A DNA stretch of 64,000 nucleotides from Hyaloscypha bicolor E. Taxonomy: Eukaryota > Ascomycota > Leotiomycetes > Helotiales > Hyaloscyphaceae. The first letter of the stretch is position 1. Each line of letters opens with the position of its first letter. The stretch covers positions 41,840 through 105,839 of the forward strand of contig NW_020194670.1 in assembly GCF_002865645.1 (NCBI RefSeq). The letters are read 5' to 3'. Shown here piece after piece: positions 30,317 to 44,500 of this stretch. The notes under the pieces were generated by a model. It saw only the letters and a program-made list of their open reading frames with translations. It made no database searches and was not told where the DNA came from. Both the position numbers and the translations under genes were made by a program.

Positions 30317-32491
30317 ATGGCAGGCAGGTTCGTGCGCGCGTCGAAGTATCGTAAGCCTCGTCGTTTCCCCGGGCAAGGCACGAGAGCAGACTGACAGCGG
30401 GACAGGACATGTATTCGGGAAGCCGACGAGGAAGGAATCTTGCTACGACAACTTGCACATCAGTCGCAATGCGTGGGATACCAATTTGGTGAAGGTTTGT
30501 GCCGCGTGCCTGCTCTTGGGGAAGAGGGCCGAGCTGACGGTGAATCCAGGCAAACCCAGAATACCTCGCCGTCAATTGGGAAGCTAGCGGTGGAGGCGCG
30601 TTTGCGGTGATACCAGTCAACGAGAAAGGCAGACTCCCTGAGCAGATCCCTCTCTTCAGAGGGCATACTGGGCCTGTGTTGGACACAGACTGGTGGGTGC
30701 AGATGCAGTGGCTCGAAACGTAGCGCTGACTCTATTAGGAACCCCTTCAACGACCGAATTATAGCATCTGGCTCCGACGATGGGAAGGTATTCGTATGGC
30801 AGGTGCCTCAAGGGTTCACACTGTATAGCGACGACGAGGAGCCGAATGATGTTGCTCCCGTAAGCAGGTTGACGGGACATTCGAGGTACGTGTGGTAAAT
30901 CAACCTTGGAGCAGAAACCATCTGACAGTTGGCAGAAAGGTCGGACAAGTCTTATTCAATCCTGCGGCAGAGAACATACTGGCCTCGGCTTCGGGTGACT
31001 ACACAATCAAGCTCTGGGATATCGGCACGGGCAAGGCACACCTCACATTGAAGCATGGAGACATCGTTCAGAGTTTGTCATGGAGCGCAAACGGTACCAT
31101 GCTGGCCACTACATCCCGAGATAAGAAGCTGCGTGTATGGGATGTTCGACAGGAGAGAGCAGCACACGAAGCTCCCGGACATACCGGTGCTAAGAACAGT
31201 AGAGTTGTATGGATGGGCGAGCATAACCGTTTGGCGACGACTGGTTTCTCGAAGATGAGCGATCGGCAGATGGCATTGTGGGATGCAGGAAGCCTTGCAG
31301 AGCCAATCGGTGGATTCACTGTCTTGGACTCAATATCTGGTGTTTGCATGCCGTTCTGGGGTGAGCTCGCTGCGAGAATCCGGTTTGGCGGTGACTGACA
31401 GTTTCCAGATGACGGAACACAATGTTTGTACCTGGCCGGAAAGGGGTAGGTCTGCACATCCAGATCATGCTAATTTGGCTAACGAATCAGTGATGGTAAT
31501 ATTCGATACTTTGAGTACGAGAACGACAAATTCGAATTTCTTTCCGAGTATAAATCTGGAGATCCCCAAAGAGGATTGGCCTTCGTTCCAAGACGTGGCA
31601 TTAACGTGAGTTGGTCAATACCGGTCGTTGGAAGTGGCCTAATATATTCAGGTCCACGAGAACGAGGTTATGAGAGCATACAAGACGGTTAACGACAGCT
31701 ACATCGAACCTATATCATTTACCGTCCCTCGACGAGCAGAGGTCTTTCAATCTGATATCTATCCTCCAGCAACTGGCCTCAAGCCCGCAGTGTCCGCCGC
31801 AGAATGGCTTTCCGGAAAGGATGGTGTTCCAGCAAAGATTGATCTAGAGAGCATATATGAAGGAAACGCACCGAAAGAGGTCCCCGCGGACTACAAGGCC
31901 CCAACACCAGCCCCCGCACCATCTCCCGCCAAAACCCTAGCACCGAAGAAAGAAGAGCCCGCACCCATTGCCACGCAAAGAGCTCCGCCTCCCTCCATGT
32001 CGGAACAGAAAGGTTCGATTGCTGCAATGGCGTCCAAATTCCAGGACGACGATGGAGCAGATGAGGATGATGATGAGACCTCAAGTTTTGAAGAGATCGC
32101 TAAGCCTGTTCAGAAGCACATCCCCGCAGCTGCCAGAGTTGAAGCAAAGCCACCATCTCCTGTCAAGATATCCCCAACGAAAACCTCCCCGCCAAAACCA
32201 GAGCCAGTAACTCAGCCTGCACCCCGGTCTCACCAATCACCTGTTACTTCGCCGAGCCCGGCCGCCATTCCTACTTTCCCTTCGTCGGGTAACGGGTCTG
32301 TGGAGAGCTCGTTGGAGCAGATCAAGAACTTACTAGAGGCACAAACTAGGACAATCAATGCACAAAGCGAGAAGATTGGAAAACTTGCGCAGGAAGTCGA
32401 TACATTGAAGATGAAGGTTGGATCTGGGGCGCAGGATCAGAGCGAGCGGATTCGACAGTTGGAGCTGGAGTTGGAGGCTGCGAGATCATGA
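30317..32491 (+). CDS. CRN1: Coronin (actin-binding WD40 protein)
   Basis: Binds F-actin and regulates Arp2/3 at endocytic patches. 609 aa from eight exons: 30317-30350, 30406-30494, 30550-30692, 30739-30885, 30936-31360, 31409-31445, 31491-31605 and 31652-32491. All introns are 45-55 nt GT-AG and the exons sum to whole codons. The N-terminus MAGRFVRASKYRHVFGKP is the coronin signature. WD repeats follow (IIASGSDDGKVFVW, ILASASGDYTIKLWD, MLATTSRDKKLRVWD), then DGNIRYFEYE and the coronin extension (PRRAEVFQSDIYPP). The rest is a Pro/Ala-rich unique region with an acidic patch (DDDGADEDDDETSSFEEI) and a C-terminal coiled coil (about 555-608) for trimerisation. Complete, with no lesions. Confidence 0.95.
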
Positions 32492-33183
32492 TGGTGGTTT
32501 GAACAGGGCAAAGTCACTTATGCCAGGGGCTGGGGTGGGCGATGGGATACCATGCTGCTTGTCTGTGTATGGCGGGATTACTGCATAATTGTGTTGAATA
32601 ACGAATTGAGCGATTGGGAATCGAGATGCTGTCTCCTTGCCACCCTCCCTTTTCTCTCCAACCCTTCATCCTTGTCGCTATGTCCATCGTTTGCAGTCTT
32701 GCACGAAATGTCGCACTCCCGGTTGTTTCTTCAATTCTTTCATATCATATGTTTCAAGTTTCACGCACTAAGACCCTGTCGCATCGAAAGTTCGATGTGC
32801 CTGTCAGAGCATGCGGCCTCTCTTGCCGAGGAGGAGGCTCAGCAGTTCGACAAGATGGGGCCATAATAAGAGCTGGCAACTTGGGCCTACAGGGCTCGAT
32901 TCTCTTAATTTTCACAACAATGCCGCATTTGGCATCAACTTCTGGTGAGAGTAGGCAATGTTCGTATTCGCAATAGCGGACAGGGGAGTACAAATTCCTC
33001 GATACGCATTAGCGGGGTACACTTCGGGGGTCTTCATTTTTCCGAGTGCGAGAACACCGGACGTCCGCCGACACCGATTTTGGTTTAAATCGCGCTCTTC
33101 CTGCATCATCTCTGTACATCACTGCGAGTTGTATTCGTCCTAGATCACTTTTCACGTGGAAGCCACGCGATCAAGTTTGCACA
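32492..33183. other. Coronin-cupin intergenic region
   Basis: 692 bp holding the coronin 3' UTR and cupin promoter. A CACGTG box lies at 33153-33158, 26 bp before the cupin ATG. No gene recognised. Confidence 0.4.
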
Positions 33184-33777
33184 ATGTCACCCTCTGAAGT
33201 CCCTCACCAGCAGCCGGGTCAAGTCTCCAACCTCCCTGGGCTCACGACATATATAACCGGCCATGATCCGAAGACCGGGAAAGCCATCGTACAGTCTAAA
33301 CGCCCGGGAACATGGTCATCCTACGATGACAAGCTCATGGGCTTCAACGTGGCCTACACCACGTCCCAATTCCCAGCCTCGCTGAACGGCGATGCCGACC
33401 TCCGCGCCCATGATGCTCTCACCGCCACCAAGAAACTCGGACTCGTCAACCCAGGGGGCACAGTGTGTCGTATCGTGGACTTTGCTCCTGGTTTTGAATG
33501 CATGATGCACCGAACGCAGAGTCTGGACTACGGCATTGTGCTAGAAGGCTCGATTGAGCTGGTGCTGGATTCGGGGGAGACGCAAACGATGCATCGAGGA
33601 GATGTAGCGGTCCAGAGAGCAACTATGCATGCTTGGCGCAATCCAAGTAACGACGAGTGGGCGAGGATGGTTTTCGTCTTGCAAGACTGCGAGAAAGTGG
33701 TGCTTGGGGATACGGAACTGAAGGAGGATCTTGGGAGGGGCGTGGTGGGGCTGCCGTCGAGCGGGAATGACAAGTAG
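33184..33777 (+). CDS. Cupin-domain protein
   Basis: A small single-domain beta-barrel protein, 197 aa, no introns, ATG 33184 (MSPSEVPHQQPGQVSNLPGL). Cupin motif 1 is GFECMMHRTQSLDYGIVLEG, with H109 kept but the second His of the usual HxH replaced by Thr and the Glu by Asp. Motif 2 is GDVAVQRATMHAWRNP, with H149. Fungal proteins of this kind often sit near secondary-metabolite or degradation genes, but no such cluster is visible here. With only two clear metal-ligand histidines the enzyme activity is uncertain. Confidence 0.88.
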   Translation: MSPSEVPHQQPGQVSNLPGLTTYITGHDPKTGKAIVQSKRPGTWSSYDDKLMGFNVAYTTSQFPASLNGDADLRAHDALTATKKLGLVNPGGTVCRIVDFAPGFECMMHRTQSLDYGIVLEGSIELVLDSGETQTMHRGDVAVQRATMHAWRNPSNDEWARMVFVLQDCEKVVLGDTELKEDLGRGVVGLPSSGNDK

Positions 33778-34349
33778 CCAAGTAAATTTGTGTGTTAAAC
33801 TTGAAGGATTCAGTCAATGGATACGGAAATGTCGATGTTCTGAATCGTTCCCATGCAGGTTCCCGTTCGCATGAAACAACTCGCACGTTTACGGATGAAT
33901 TGCTTCACGTATGTATGTCAAAAGTCTTACCCTTTCAATGGACCCCGGAGGCGCGAATTCCATAGAATAATATCATTCGGTTTCACCGGATTTAAGGAAC
34001 ATTTCCCATGATATAAAAAGGGTTGAATCGTCAAATGATTGACTATCTTCAAAGGGCGATTCGTTTCAAAAGGGGTATGAAGGAAGGACCAGATTCTCGT
34101 TTCACTTACACTTCTCTTTTCAATGGCATGAAGTACTTAAAAGCTGGCATAGTTGACAGTCGATGTTTTTTCCAGCAGAGAAACAAAACCACCAAGCAGG
34201 ACCCATCCCTACCTCGATTAACAATCTATATATTCATAGTTTGAGGCCAAACACGAATTTAAGTTATAGGAGAAGTGGAAACCATCACCTAGCAGGTACG
34301 ATCCCATTTTCCTCTTGGCCCTCGTCCTCAAATAACTGACGACCTTCAG
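33778..34349. other. Intergenic region
   Basis: No gene recognised. A 73-codon frame at 34023-34244 has no domain features. Confidence 0.4.
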
Positions 34350-34571
34350 CTGGTCGAGATATCATCCCCACCCAGCTGCCCCAACTACACCACCACGAAC
34401 TGCTCCCAACATATCCAACGTATCCAAGAAGGCAACAACTTCTACAACGGCAGTCATTCCGGAAACTCGCTATGTCATTGTGGAAAACCCAGCCGAGCTG
34501 CTGTAACTTCCGCAGGGGCGTGTTACGTTTGTGCTACCGGGGATTGCGACTTCTTTGGTCATTCTGCATAG
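34350..34571 (+). pseudogene. Possible fragment of a cysteine-rich protein
   Basis: A 73-codon open frame with seven cysteines (relative positions 10, 18, 42, 44, 58, 61, 66), including CHCGKP and CYVCATGDC. The preceding GTACGA...CTTCAG stretch (34297-34349) looks like an intron, but the exon before it has an in-frame TAG and no start. Cysteine spacing could suggest a secreted or zinc-binding protein. I do not recognise the family. The fragment lies at the edge of the RIP-eroded block. Confidence 0.3.
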
Positions 34572-35439
34572 GCTGGAATAATGTGATCGAGGAACTAGGC
34601 TTTGAGAGGCAGGCGAGGTTGAGCTGGACTCGATCTTTCGTTCTTCATTGTAGTGATTTGGTTCTGGCGAGGCTTCTCAGGCCTAGGATCTTTAGGTGAG
34701 ACGTTTCAGCTACAAAATTGCTCCACACAAACTGTCCTCTTCCCAGATCTTGTTTCTGCGAGCAGGTCCTCAATCTCGCCAAAGAAACTCTCCTTCGAGT
34801 TAATATCGGTGACTATGCAGAGTGTCCTAACCATCGTTCCTCTCCCCGCTTAATTCAGGGGCTCTGCTGCGAGACCCGAGTTGGATTTACTACACGAAGC
34901 CTTTGAGAAGTGGGAAGACTCCAGCTAGGCCGGCAACAATGGCATATTTTAGTAATCAATTACAATTAATGCTATAATTATAAGGTATCAATTAAATCGA
35001 TTAATAATCAATTATAAGCAAGCAAATCCCTGCTTATATATCCCCTTTTCTAATTCCAGAAAGTTAAGGAATTTAATAAAATATTATTAAAAGCCTGATT
35101 TAGACTTGTCGGAAGCTGGGTTTTAGTTATATATAGTAGACTAGTATAGAAAAATGTTTATATAATAAGTAAAAAGCGCTATTATATAAAACATTTAATT
35201 AGTTACTGGAAACTTAAAAAGAAGTTTAGGGAATCTTTTTCTAATATTAAATATCTATTTTTATCTTATTATACTTTTTTTTTTTTTTTTTTAAAAAAAA
35301 TAATAGAATTAGAGAATTTTCTTCTAAAATTAAAAACTATTATCTTACTTCTAAAAATATTAAAAGAATATATTTTATTATATATTTTTATATTTAAAGG
35401 AATTTAAAAAAAAACTATTTTAAAATTATAATATATTTA
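34572..35439. other. Island to AT-block boundary
   Basis: Composition changes sharply near 34940. A 20-base poly-T followed by A8-9 lies at about 35275-35300. No gene. Confidence 0.5.
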
Positions 35440-37000
35440 CTAATATAGCCTCTAATATTATTATTAGTATAATTATAATTATAATTTAATTAGTAAACTA
35501 GTTTTAATTAGATTTAGTAAATTTAAAAAAAGTATATTAATATTATAATATTATTTTTTTACTTTTAATAATTAAATTACTTTATTAATAAATATAAATA
35601 ATATTATATATTATTAATAAACTAATATTAATTAATTAGTACTTATAAATTAAAGAAAGATTTAGCTTAATTTTAAAAGTATTTAATAACTTAAAATAAA
35701 GCTAATTTATTTTATATTAGAGAAGAAAATTACTTATTAATTTCTTAAAAGTATTTAATAACTTATAAAAAAAATCTAGCTTTTATTAATAAATAAATAA
35801 ATAATTATTTAGTTATTTAATTATTTTATAAAACTAATTTCTTTATAATATTAAGATTATTTTCTTAATAATTAATTAATTATTTATTATTTTATTTTTA
35901 AAACTTTATTTTCTAGAACTTTATTCTTTAAAATACTTTTAAAATACTTTAATTTTAGTTTTAGTTTTAAATTAAATTTTTTAAATTCGAAAACTTTTAA
36001 AATTTTCTAAAATTATAGTATTTCAATTTCTTAATTTCTTATTATAAATAAAATATTTATTATAAATTACTTTTCTTTTTTCTTTTATTTTAAATTATAT
36101 ATATATATATTAAGAAGAATTTAATATTAGAAATATTTGAAAAAACTATTAATATTATTTAATAAAAATTAAAAGATTTATTACTTATAAATAAAAATCT
36201 TTTTTTATTAAATATATTTAAATTTTTATTTAAATTTATAATAAATTAAAATCTAATTTATATATTTAATTAAAAGACTTTATTAGATTATATAATAAAG
36301 GCTTTAGCTTTTATTATATAATATTCTTTCTTTAATTAATAAAGTAATTATATAATATTTAAAAAAAACTTAAATATTTTAAGAAATATAATTTTTGCTT
36401 TTGTTTTATTTTAAAGAATTTTATTTAATTAATTAAATTACTAGTTTTTTATATATAAAAGCTTAATTTATAATATTTAGAATTCTTTTTTTTTTGTTTT
36501 TATTAATTAGAAATCATATATATATAAAGCTAGAAATAAGAAATATTTAAATTTATATATAAAAAATAAAGCTTAAAATAAATAAATTTAAAAATTATTA
36601 TAATTTAAATTTTTTTAAATTAGCTAATATAATTACTTAATTAGTATTATTTATATTTTATTACTTATATTTTATTATATTTTATTATTCTTTAATTATA
36701 TAATAATATATATAATATAATTACTATATTAAAGAAATATATTTAAAATATATTAGAAATATTTAAAAAATAAAGCTTCTTATAAAATATATATATTTCT
36801 TTATAGCTTTTTATATTCTAGTTTTCTTTTTCTTAGTCTTAAATCGTTTTTATAAGAAATCTTTTATTTTAATTTTTAAGCCTTAAATATTATATATTAT
36901 AATAAAATATTAATATATATAGAAATTAATTAATTAATAACTCTTATAGGCAAGAACTAATTATAAAAGTAATTATATTAGCTAATTATATTAAATAATA
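35440..37000 (+). mobile_element. Ty1/copia copy C, 5' end, plus orientation, RIP-eroded
   Basis: An LTR at about 35440-35628 and the following leader match the reverse complement of the right-hand end of copy B (53766-54051 and then down to about 53150), block after block. The end of similarity is unclear, so 37000 is approximate. The gag/pol body cannot be read. Confidence 0.55.
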
Positions 37001-40000
37001 TAATAGATACTTATTATAAAAAGAAATAAATAATATTTTTATTATAATTTATTTTATTATAAAAAGAATAATTATATATAAATATAAAAGAAAAAAAAAA
37101 CAGAAAAAATTATATTATAAAGTTTATTTTTTTTCTATTTTCTATTACTTTATTTCTTATTTACTAACTTCTTCTTAAATAAACTATTATTACTAAAAAA
37201 TATAACCTATAAACTAGTTCTTTTTCTTTTTACTTTTATTCTTAAATCTTCTATTACTCAAGCAGGCTTATTTTAATAAGATTTTAAATTATTATTTTTT
37301 AATAGATTTAGTAATCTTATTTTTTATAGTTTTTTTTATAGATATCTTTTTCTTATTCTTTTTTACTTTTAATACTAGTATAGATATATTATTACTAGCT
37401 TTTAATATTATATATTAAGAACTAATATAATTTTTAAAGCTAGTTAAATTAAACTAGATTTAGAAATATTTCTTATTTATTTATATTAAAAACTATTTTT
37501 GAATTTCCTTTATCTTAGTATTATTAAAAATAGAAAGAATTTTAATATTATTATTATAAAAGACTTTTATTATATAATGAATAATATTTAATTAATAAGT
37601 CTTTTTAATTCTTATAATAATATTACTAATATTACTTTTCTTTAAACTATATTTATTTTAAATAATCTTAATTAATAGCTTTATATTATAAATAATATAA
37701 TTATAAAAAGAATTATATTTATATTAGCTCGAATTACTTTTTATAATATATAGCTATTTCTATTAGGTTTAGCTTCTTGTTATAGTATAGGACTCCCTCC
37801 CTTAGTACGCCCTATATATACTAATATTACGTATTTAGGGGCTTAGTTTCTAGGTATATTTCACTCTTATATAAGCTCTTAGAAGTACCTAATTTATATT
37901 TCTTAGAAAGTATATTTTTACCTATATTACTTCTTTATTTTAGAAATAATTTTCGGAGTTTTAATAATATAATTATAGAAATATCTTAATTATTATTAGT
38001 AAAAGTATTAAACTTATATTTCTTTTTAGGGTTTTTATTATTAGTATTTTTATTTATATTCTAGTTATACTTGTTTTTTTTCGGGATTTTTAGGAAAAAT
38101 AAAATATAGCTTTTACTTATTAATTTTTTTAGATAATTTATTAGAATAATATTTAATTAAAATAAGAATATTATTATTATTATTATTTTCTTTATTATTT
38201 ACTAGCTCGGCTACTTTAAAAATAGACTTATATATATTAATTTTTTAATATATATTATAAAAATATTTTATTTTTTTCGGGTATTTATTTAGTAATATCT
38301 AAATTCTTAAATAGTTTTTAGAATTACTAATAGTATTAAAAAAGTTCTTAAAGTTCTTATTAATAGAAATATTATTCTTTTTAGCTTCTTATAAACTCGG
38401 TAATATATTAGTTATAATAATAAAATGCCTTTAATTAATATAAGAGATATTATAGTAATATTAATAATAAGTTATATAATATTTTTCTATATAATATTAT
38501 AATAATTATTATAGTTATATATATTTTATAATATTTAGTATTAAGGAAATACTTCTTTAGTTATAAAGAAAACAAATATTCTAATTTATATTAATATATA
38601 ATTATAGAAATATAATAATATTTATAAATATAATTAGTAAAAATAATTATTACTTTATAATTATTATTTAATATTTCTTATTAATTAAGTATATTTTTTA
38701 TAAGAACTATTTTTAATTATTTTTTATAGTTTATTACTAGTTTTAATATATTATTAAGAATTTTTACTAATTATTAGTTATTATATTTATTTCTTTATTT
38801 TATATATTTTACTATTCTTTTATTTATAATATATTTAAGCTTTTAATTTTATTAGTTCTTATTATTATTCTAAATACTTTTTACTAGTTCTTTTCCTTAA
38901 ATAAATTCTCGTTTATATAAGTTTTTATTTTTTAAAATAGGTTTTAAATAAATAATAAAAATAACGGGATTTATTTTCTATTATTAAAAAAGTTTTAATT
39001 TATATATTAATTTTTTAATCTAGTAAAATACTTTAAAGAATTCTATTTATTATTTTATTAGTTTTCTATTTAGATAATCTAGAAAATAATATTTTTTTTA
39101 TAGTTTTAAATAAATAAGGTCTCTAATATTTATTATAATTAACTTATACTTTAAGTTATAATATTATTTAGTTATATTATTAATAAAGTCTATAGTAATT
39201 TATATATTATATTATTATAATTTTCGAATTATATTAGATAATTTATTTTTAATATTATTTATTAGTAAGAATAAATTTATAGCTAAATAAAAGCTATTAA
39301 TATATTTATTTAGTAATATTTGAATTATAACTATTTAGATATTATTTAAGGCTAATTAAAAGAAAATAATTTCTATAAACTAAAATTAATCTAAATAAAG
39401 AAAAATAATATATTATAAACTAATTTCTATAATCTGGTTTTTTCTTTTAGAAATATTATTTATTTATAAATATTATATTATTAATATAAAAGGTTTTATT
39501 TTTAAGTAATAAAATATACTTTTTTAAAAATTAGAAACAAATTTATAGTTTTTATTAAAGATTATTTCTTGTAAAATACTTTAATTAAATAATAATTAAA
39601 GAATTATATAAATTATAAATTAGTTTTTAATTAAATATATATTATATTCGAAAATAAATAGTATTTTCTTATTTATTTTATAAAATTATATTATTAAATA
39701 ATTAAAAAAATTAATTAAATTAATTTTCTATAAACTAATTACTAAAATTATTAATAATACTATTATAAAATCTATAATAATAATATAATATAAAACTAAA
39801 ATTAGTTTAATTAGTTATAATTTATTATATAGATATTTCCTAGATATTTAATTAAATAAATATATAAAATAATAAAAAATATATTTTTTAAATTATTTTT
39901 TAAACTAAGAAATATAGAAGTTATTTAGTTTATAAAGTATTTTTTTTATATTAAAATAGAAATAGTTATAGGCTATACTAATTATTTCTTTAATAATTAT

Positions 40001-41581
40001 ATTAGAAATATATAAATAAAGGCAAGTACTAATAATATAATATAGGAATTTATTCTTAATATAAAATATTATATTATTCTTTTTTATTTATTTTAGAAAG
40101 AAATCTCTTTCTAAAATACTAAGAAATTAGAATATATATATAAACTTTAGACTAATATATAATTCTTTAATTAATTTTGTTTTAAAATTAGAATATATAA
40201 TAGTTTTTATTATAAATAAAATATATTCTTATTTATTATTTATTAAAATATCTTATTATTTTATAGTTTTTAATTATAAGAATATATTAAAGATATTATT
40301 TAGCTTATTTAAATAATATCTAATATTTAGATTAAATTAAAATAAATAAATAGAAATATATACTAATTTTATATTTATTTTAAAAATATTAGAAATATTT
40401 AAATTTATTTATTTATATATATTTCTTATTAATATATAATTAATAAAAATAATAATAAAATAATTACTAGATTAAATTATTAGATAAAGTTTTTAATAAA
40501 CCTATACTAGTTTTATAACTTCTAGTTTAATAATATAATAGTACTTTTTTATAATATTTAATAGCTTATTTATAAATATTATTAGTTATATATATTTAAC
40601 TAATAGCTTAGTAATTATTTCTATTAGTTAAATATCTAGTATAAAATAGAAAACTATAATTATAAAGCCTTATTTTACTAAAATATTTAGATTAAGAAAT
40701 AAAATCCTTTCTAAAGAGAAATATATAAGAAACTTTAGCTTTATTAGTATTTCCTAAAAAGCTTTAAAAACTTTCTTTTTTATAAATATAAATATATAAA
40801 TAGTTTTAGTAATATAATTATAATATTTTTTTATTATTATTTCTATTTCTTTTTTTATCTTAAATAATATTATTTTTTATTATTATATTAATTTAATAAC
40901 CTAAATATAGTTTAATAAATATAATTATAGCTATCTAATTATATTAATATATATTTCTAATATTCTTAAATATTATGACTTTATTTTTAGTTATTAATAT
41001 ATCTAAAATATTAATAAAATAACTAAATAATTTTATTAAAATATATCTAATAAATAACTTTTTTATAAAAAGAAAAAGTTAAAGTTTAGAAAAAAATAAA
41101 AGAATAATTACTAAATAATAAATATATTATTTTATTATAATTAAAAAAAATATTATTAATAAAGTTTTATATAAAATAAATATATATTTATAATTATTTA
41201 TTTATAAAATACTATATATATTAAACTAAATTATAGAAACTTATTAAAATAATATTTAATTATTCTAGCTTCTTATAACTAATAATTATAAAATAATTAT
41301 AATATTCTTTAGTAATAAAGAATTAATAAAAGAATTATAAATTATTTATAATAAATATAGCTTTCTTTTTAATATATATTAATAAAATAAAAAAATAAGA
41401 ATATAAAATAAATATTACAAATTAGAAATTTATTTATAATATATAAATTAATAACTAGATATTTCTTAGTAATAATAAATATTAGTATTATAAAAGAAAT
41501 TAGTTTTATAATATATTTTATTTTATTTCTTTTTTATGAATTATTAAAAATATAATTAATAATAGTTTTATATTTAATACT
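37001..41581. other. Eroded repeat DNA, not resolved
   Basis: AT-rich with frequent TTCGG and CCGGG-poor fragments typical of RIP-eroded retrotransposons. A slightly less eroded patch lies at about 37740-37870. I found no LTR pair or domain that I can defend. Confidence 0.4.
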
Positions 41582-44500
41582 TATTATAAGTATAAGATCT
41601 AGAACCTAGAAAATATAATTAGACTATTTCTATTTTAATAATTTAAAGCTAAAGAAATAAGAAAATCTTAAAAAAGCCTCGGATCTAAATAAATATAAGC
41701 TATATATAAGCTTATATGTTAGCTTAAACTCGGGGTTATATATAATAATTAGGTAATTATAAATATCTTACTTAAATACTAGATATTTCTTTTAAATACT
41801 AGATATTTCTCTAGTTCTAGTTTAATCTTTACTAGTACTATATATTATAATAATTATAATATTACTTCTTTTTTTAAAATAAGCTTATTTCCGAGCTTTA
41901 AAAATTTCTATTAAATTTTCAAATTATAGGTTATATATTAAAAGCTAGGGCCTTTTATATATAACTTTAAAGAATTTCTATTTATATTATATAGTTCTAG
42001 TAATATATTATTCTTAATATAGTCTAATTAATAAGGGAAATTCTAGAATAATTTTAGTTATTCGGGATTCTTATTATAAAAGCTCTAAAAAGCTAAAGTA
42101 CTATTACTTAATAAGAAAACAAGATATTATTCTAGATCTGGGTTTTATTCTTTTTACTAAACTCGGTATTTTAACTTCTTATAAAATAGTTTTATTATTA
42201 GTATTTCTTAAACTTTATATTCTATTTTCCTATTTTATAATTCTAATAATAGAGGCTTTAGATTTACTTATTTGGAAAAGAAATTATCTAGGTTTTTATA
42301 TAGCTTCTTTATATAAAATATTAAATATATTCTTATTAATTCTAGAAGCTTAAACCTAAAAAAATATTCTATTTATTTCAGGATTTGATATAGTTCTTCT
42401 ATTTAGTAAGCTAGCTTATAGCTCGAATAATTATTTTTCTAATATTTAGTAATAATTTATATTTTATTTTCTATTTCGAAATTTATTAGTTAGTAATACT
42501 TATTAGTTTAAATAATATAATATTCTTATATTCTCTTATATCTTTTATTATAATTTATAGAACTATATTACTAGAGCCTTTATTTCCTATTTATTTAATT
42601 CTTTTTTTAGGGTATCTAATTATATTTAGGTTTCTTAATTAAATAATATCTATAATTTATAGTTCTTTTTTTATAAGAAATAGTAATTAGCCTATAATCT
42701 TATAAACTAGAACTACTTATTAGTAATTAATTATTATTACTTATTTATTCTAATTATTCTAATAGTAATTTATATAAAAATATAATTATTAGTTAAAATA
42801 CTAGTTATTAATTTCTATCTAGCTATTAATTTAGAAATAATTAATAATTAATAACTTGAGTTTTATATTAATATACTTATAGAACTTACTTTAGAAATCT
42901 AATATAAACTAGAGACCTTAATTAGATATTATAGTTTCTAGAATACTAATTTAGTAAATTATATAAATAAGAAATAAAAGTACTAATTCTTTAGTTATTA
43001 TTATATTTTAAATAAGAATTATAATAGAATACTTATCTAGATAATTAATAAAAATTACTACTATATTATATTTATTTCTATTTTTTAGGTATTTCTTGAA
43101 ATTTATTAATATATATTATTAGAAGTAATTAGAAACTAGTAATAAATATAAAAGCTCTAGCTTTTTATTTCTAGAAATATAGAATTATTAATAAATATAA
43201 TAATTATTTCTATACTAATTAATATTTATATCTTGGCCTAGCTAATAATAATAGGCCTAAAAAAGTTATTAAAACTTGGCTTATTCTAAATATCTTATTA
43301 GGGGCTATATATATATCTTTTAAATAAAAGTAATATATAAAAATATCTCGAGTATTATTATATTATTAGATATAAATAATTTATTATATTATAAGAAAAG
43401 GCTATTTTATAATATCTAAATATCTTTCTTTTTATTTCTTGCCTTATTTTATAGCTTTTCTAATTCTAATAACTTTTAGTTCTTATTTAATAGCTTATTT
43501 ATTAGCTAGATATTATTATATTAGGTTTCTTTTTAAGCCAGACTTATAAAGACCTTAATTAGGGCTAACTAGAAATCCCATATAATATTTTTATTAATCT
43601 TTTATTATAAGAAGAAAATTTGGATTTAATAGGCTATTATTTCCTTATTCTAGATAATTATATTCTTATATTTCTTATTTAGAATATTTATTTATTTATT
43701 TAATTTACTTATTTAATATATAAGCTTAAAATAATAATAAGAAAAATATTTTATTTAATAAGCTTAGTAATCTAAATAAATTATAAAAAATACTTTCTAA
43801 AGGCCTTTTAGTTCTATTTATTATTTAATTAAAAAGAAAATAATAATAAATATTTTTTTATTATAAATATTATAGTTTAGTTTTACTAATTATATAGTTT
43901 TAAAAAAAAATACTATTAAATATTAAAGTTCTATTTAGAAGTTTTATTATAAGAAAATACTAGCTATAATTTTATTTAATATATTTATTTTAATTATAAT
44001 AAGAAAATTCGAGTTATAATAATATAAAATTAATATTAAAAATATAGCTTATTTTAACTTAGTAAAATCTTTTTAATACTAATTTATTTACTTAAATAGA
44101 ACTTTCTTATATATTAAAGCTATTAGAGGCTTTATTATATAATTATATTTTATAATAAAATACTAATAAAAATTATAAAAATCTAAAAAGTCTTATATTT
44201 CTTTAATTATTTTTAATAATTACTAGTTCTTAATAATTATTATTTTATTTAGATCTATTTTAATATCTCTAGTAAAAATAATAAAGCCTAAGTATTTTAT
44301 ATAAGTAATTTTAAATTCTAATTTCTTAATATTTATTTAGAAGCTAGTATTTTATAATTACTAAAAAATCTTTTATATATAGTTTTTATATTTTAGGAAA
44401 TTATCTAAATAAATTAAGATATTATCTAAATAAGCTATATAAAAAATATTAAGGTAATTAAAAAATATATTATTTATATATTTCTAATATATAATAGAGC

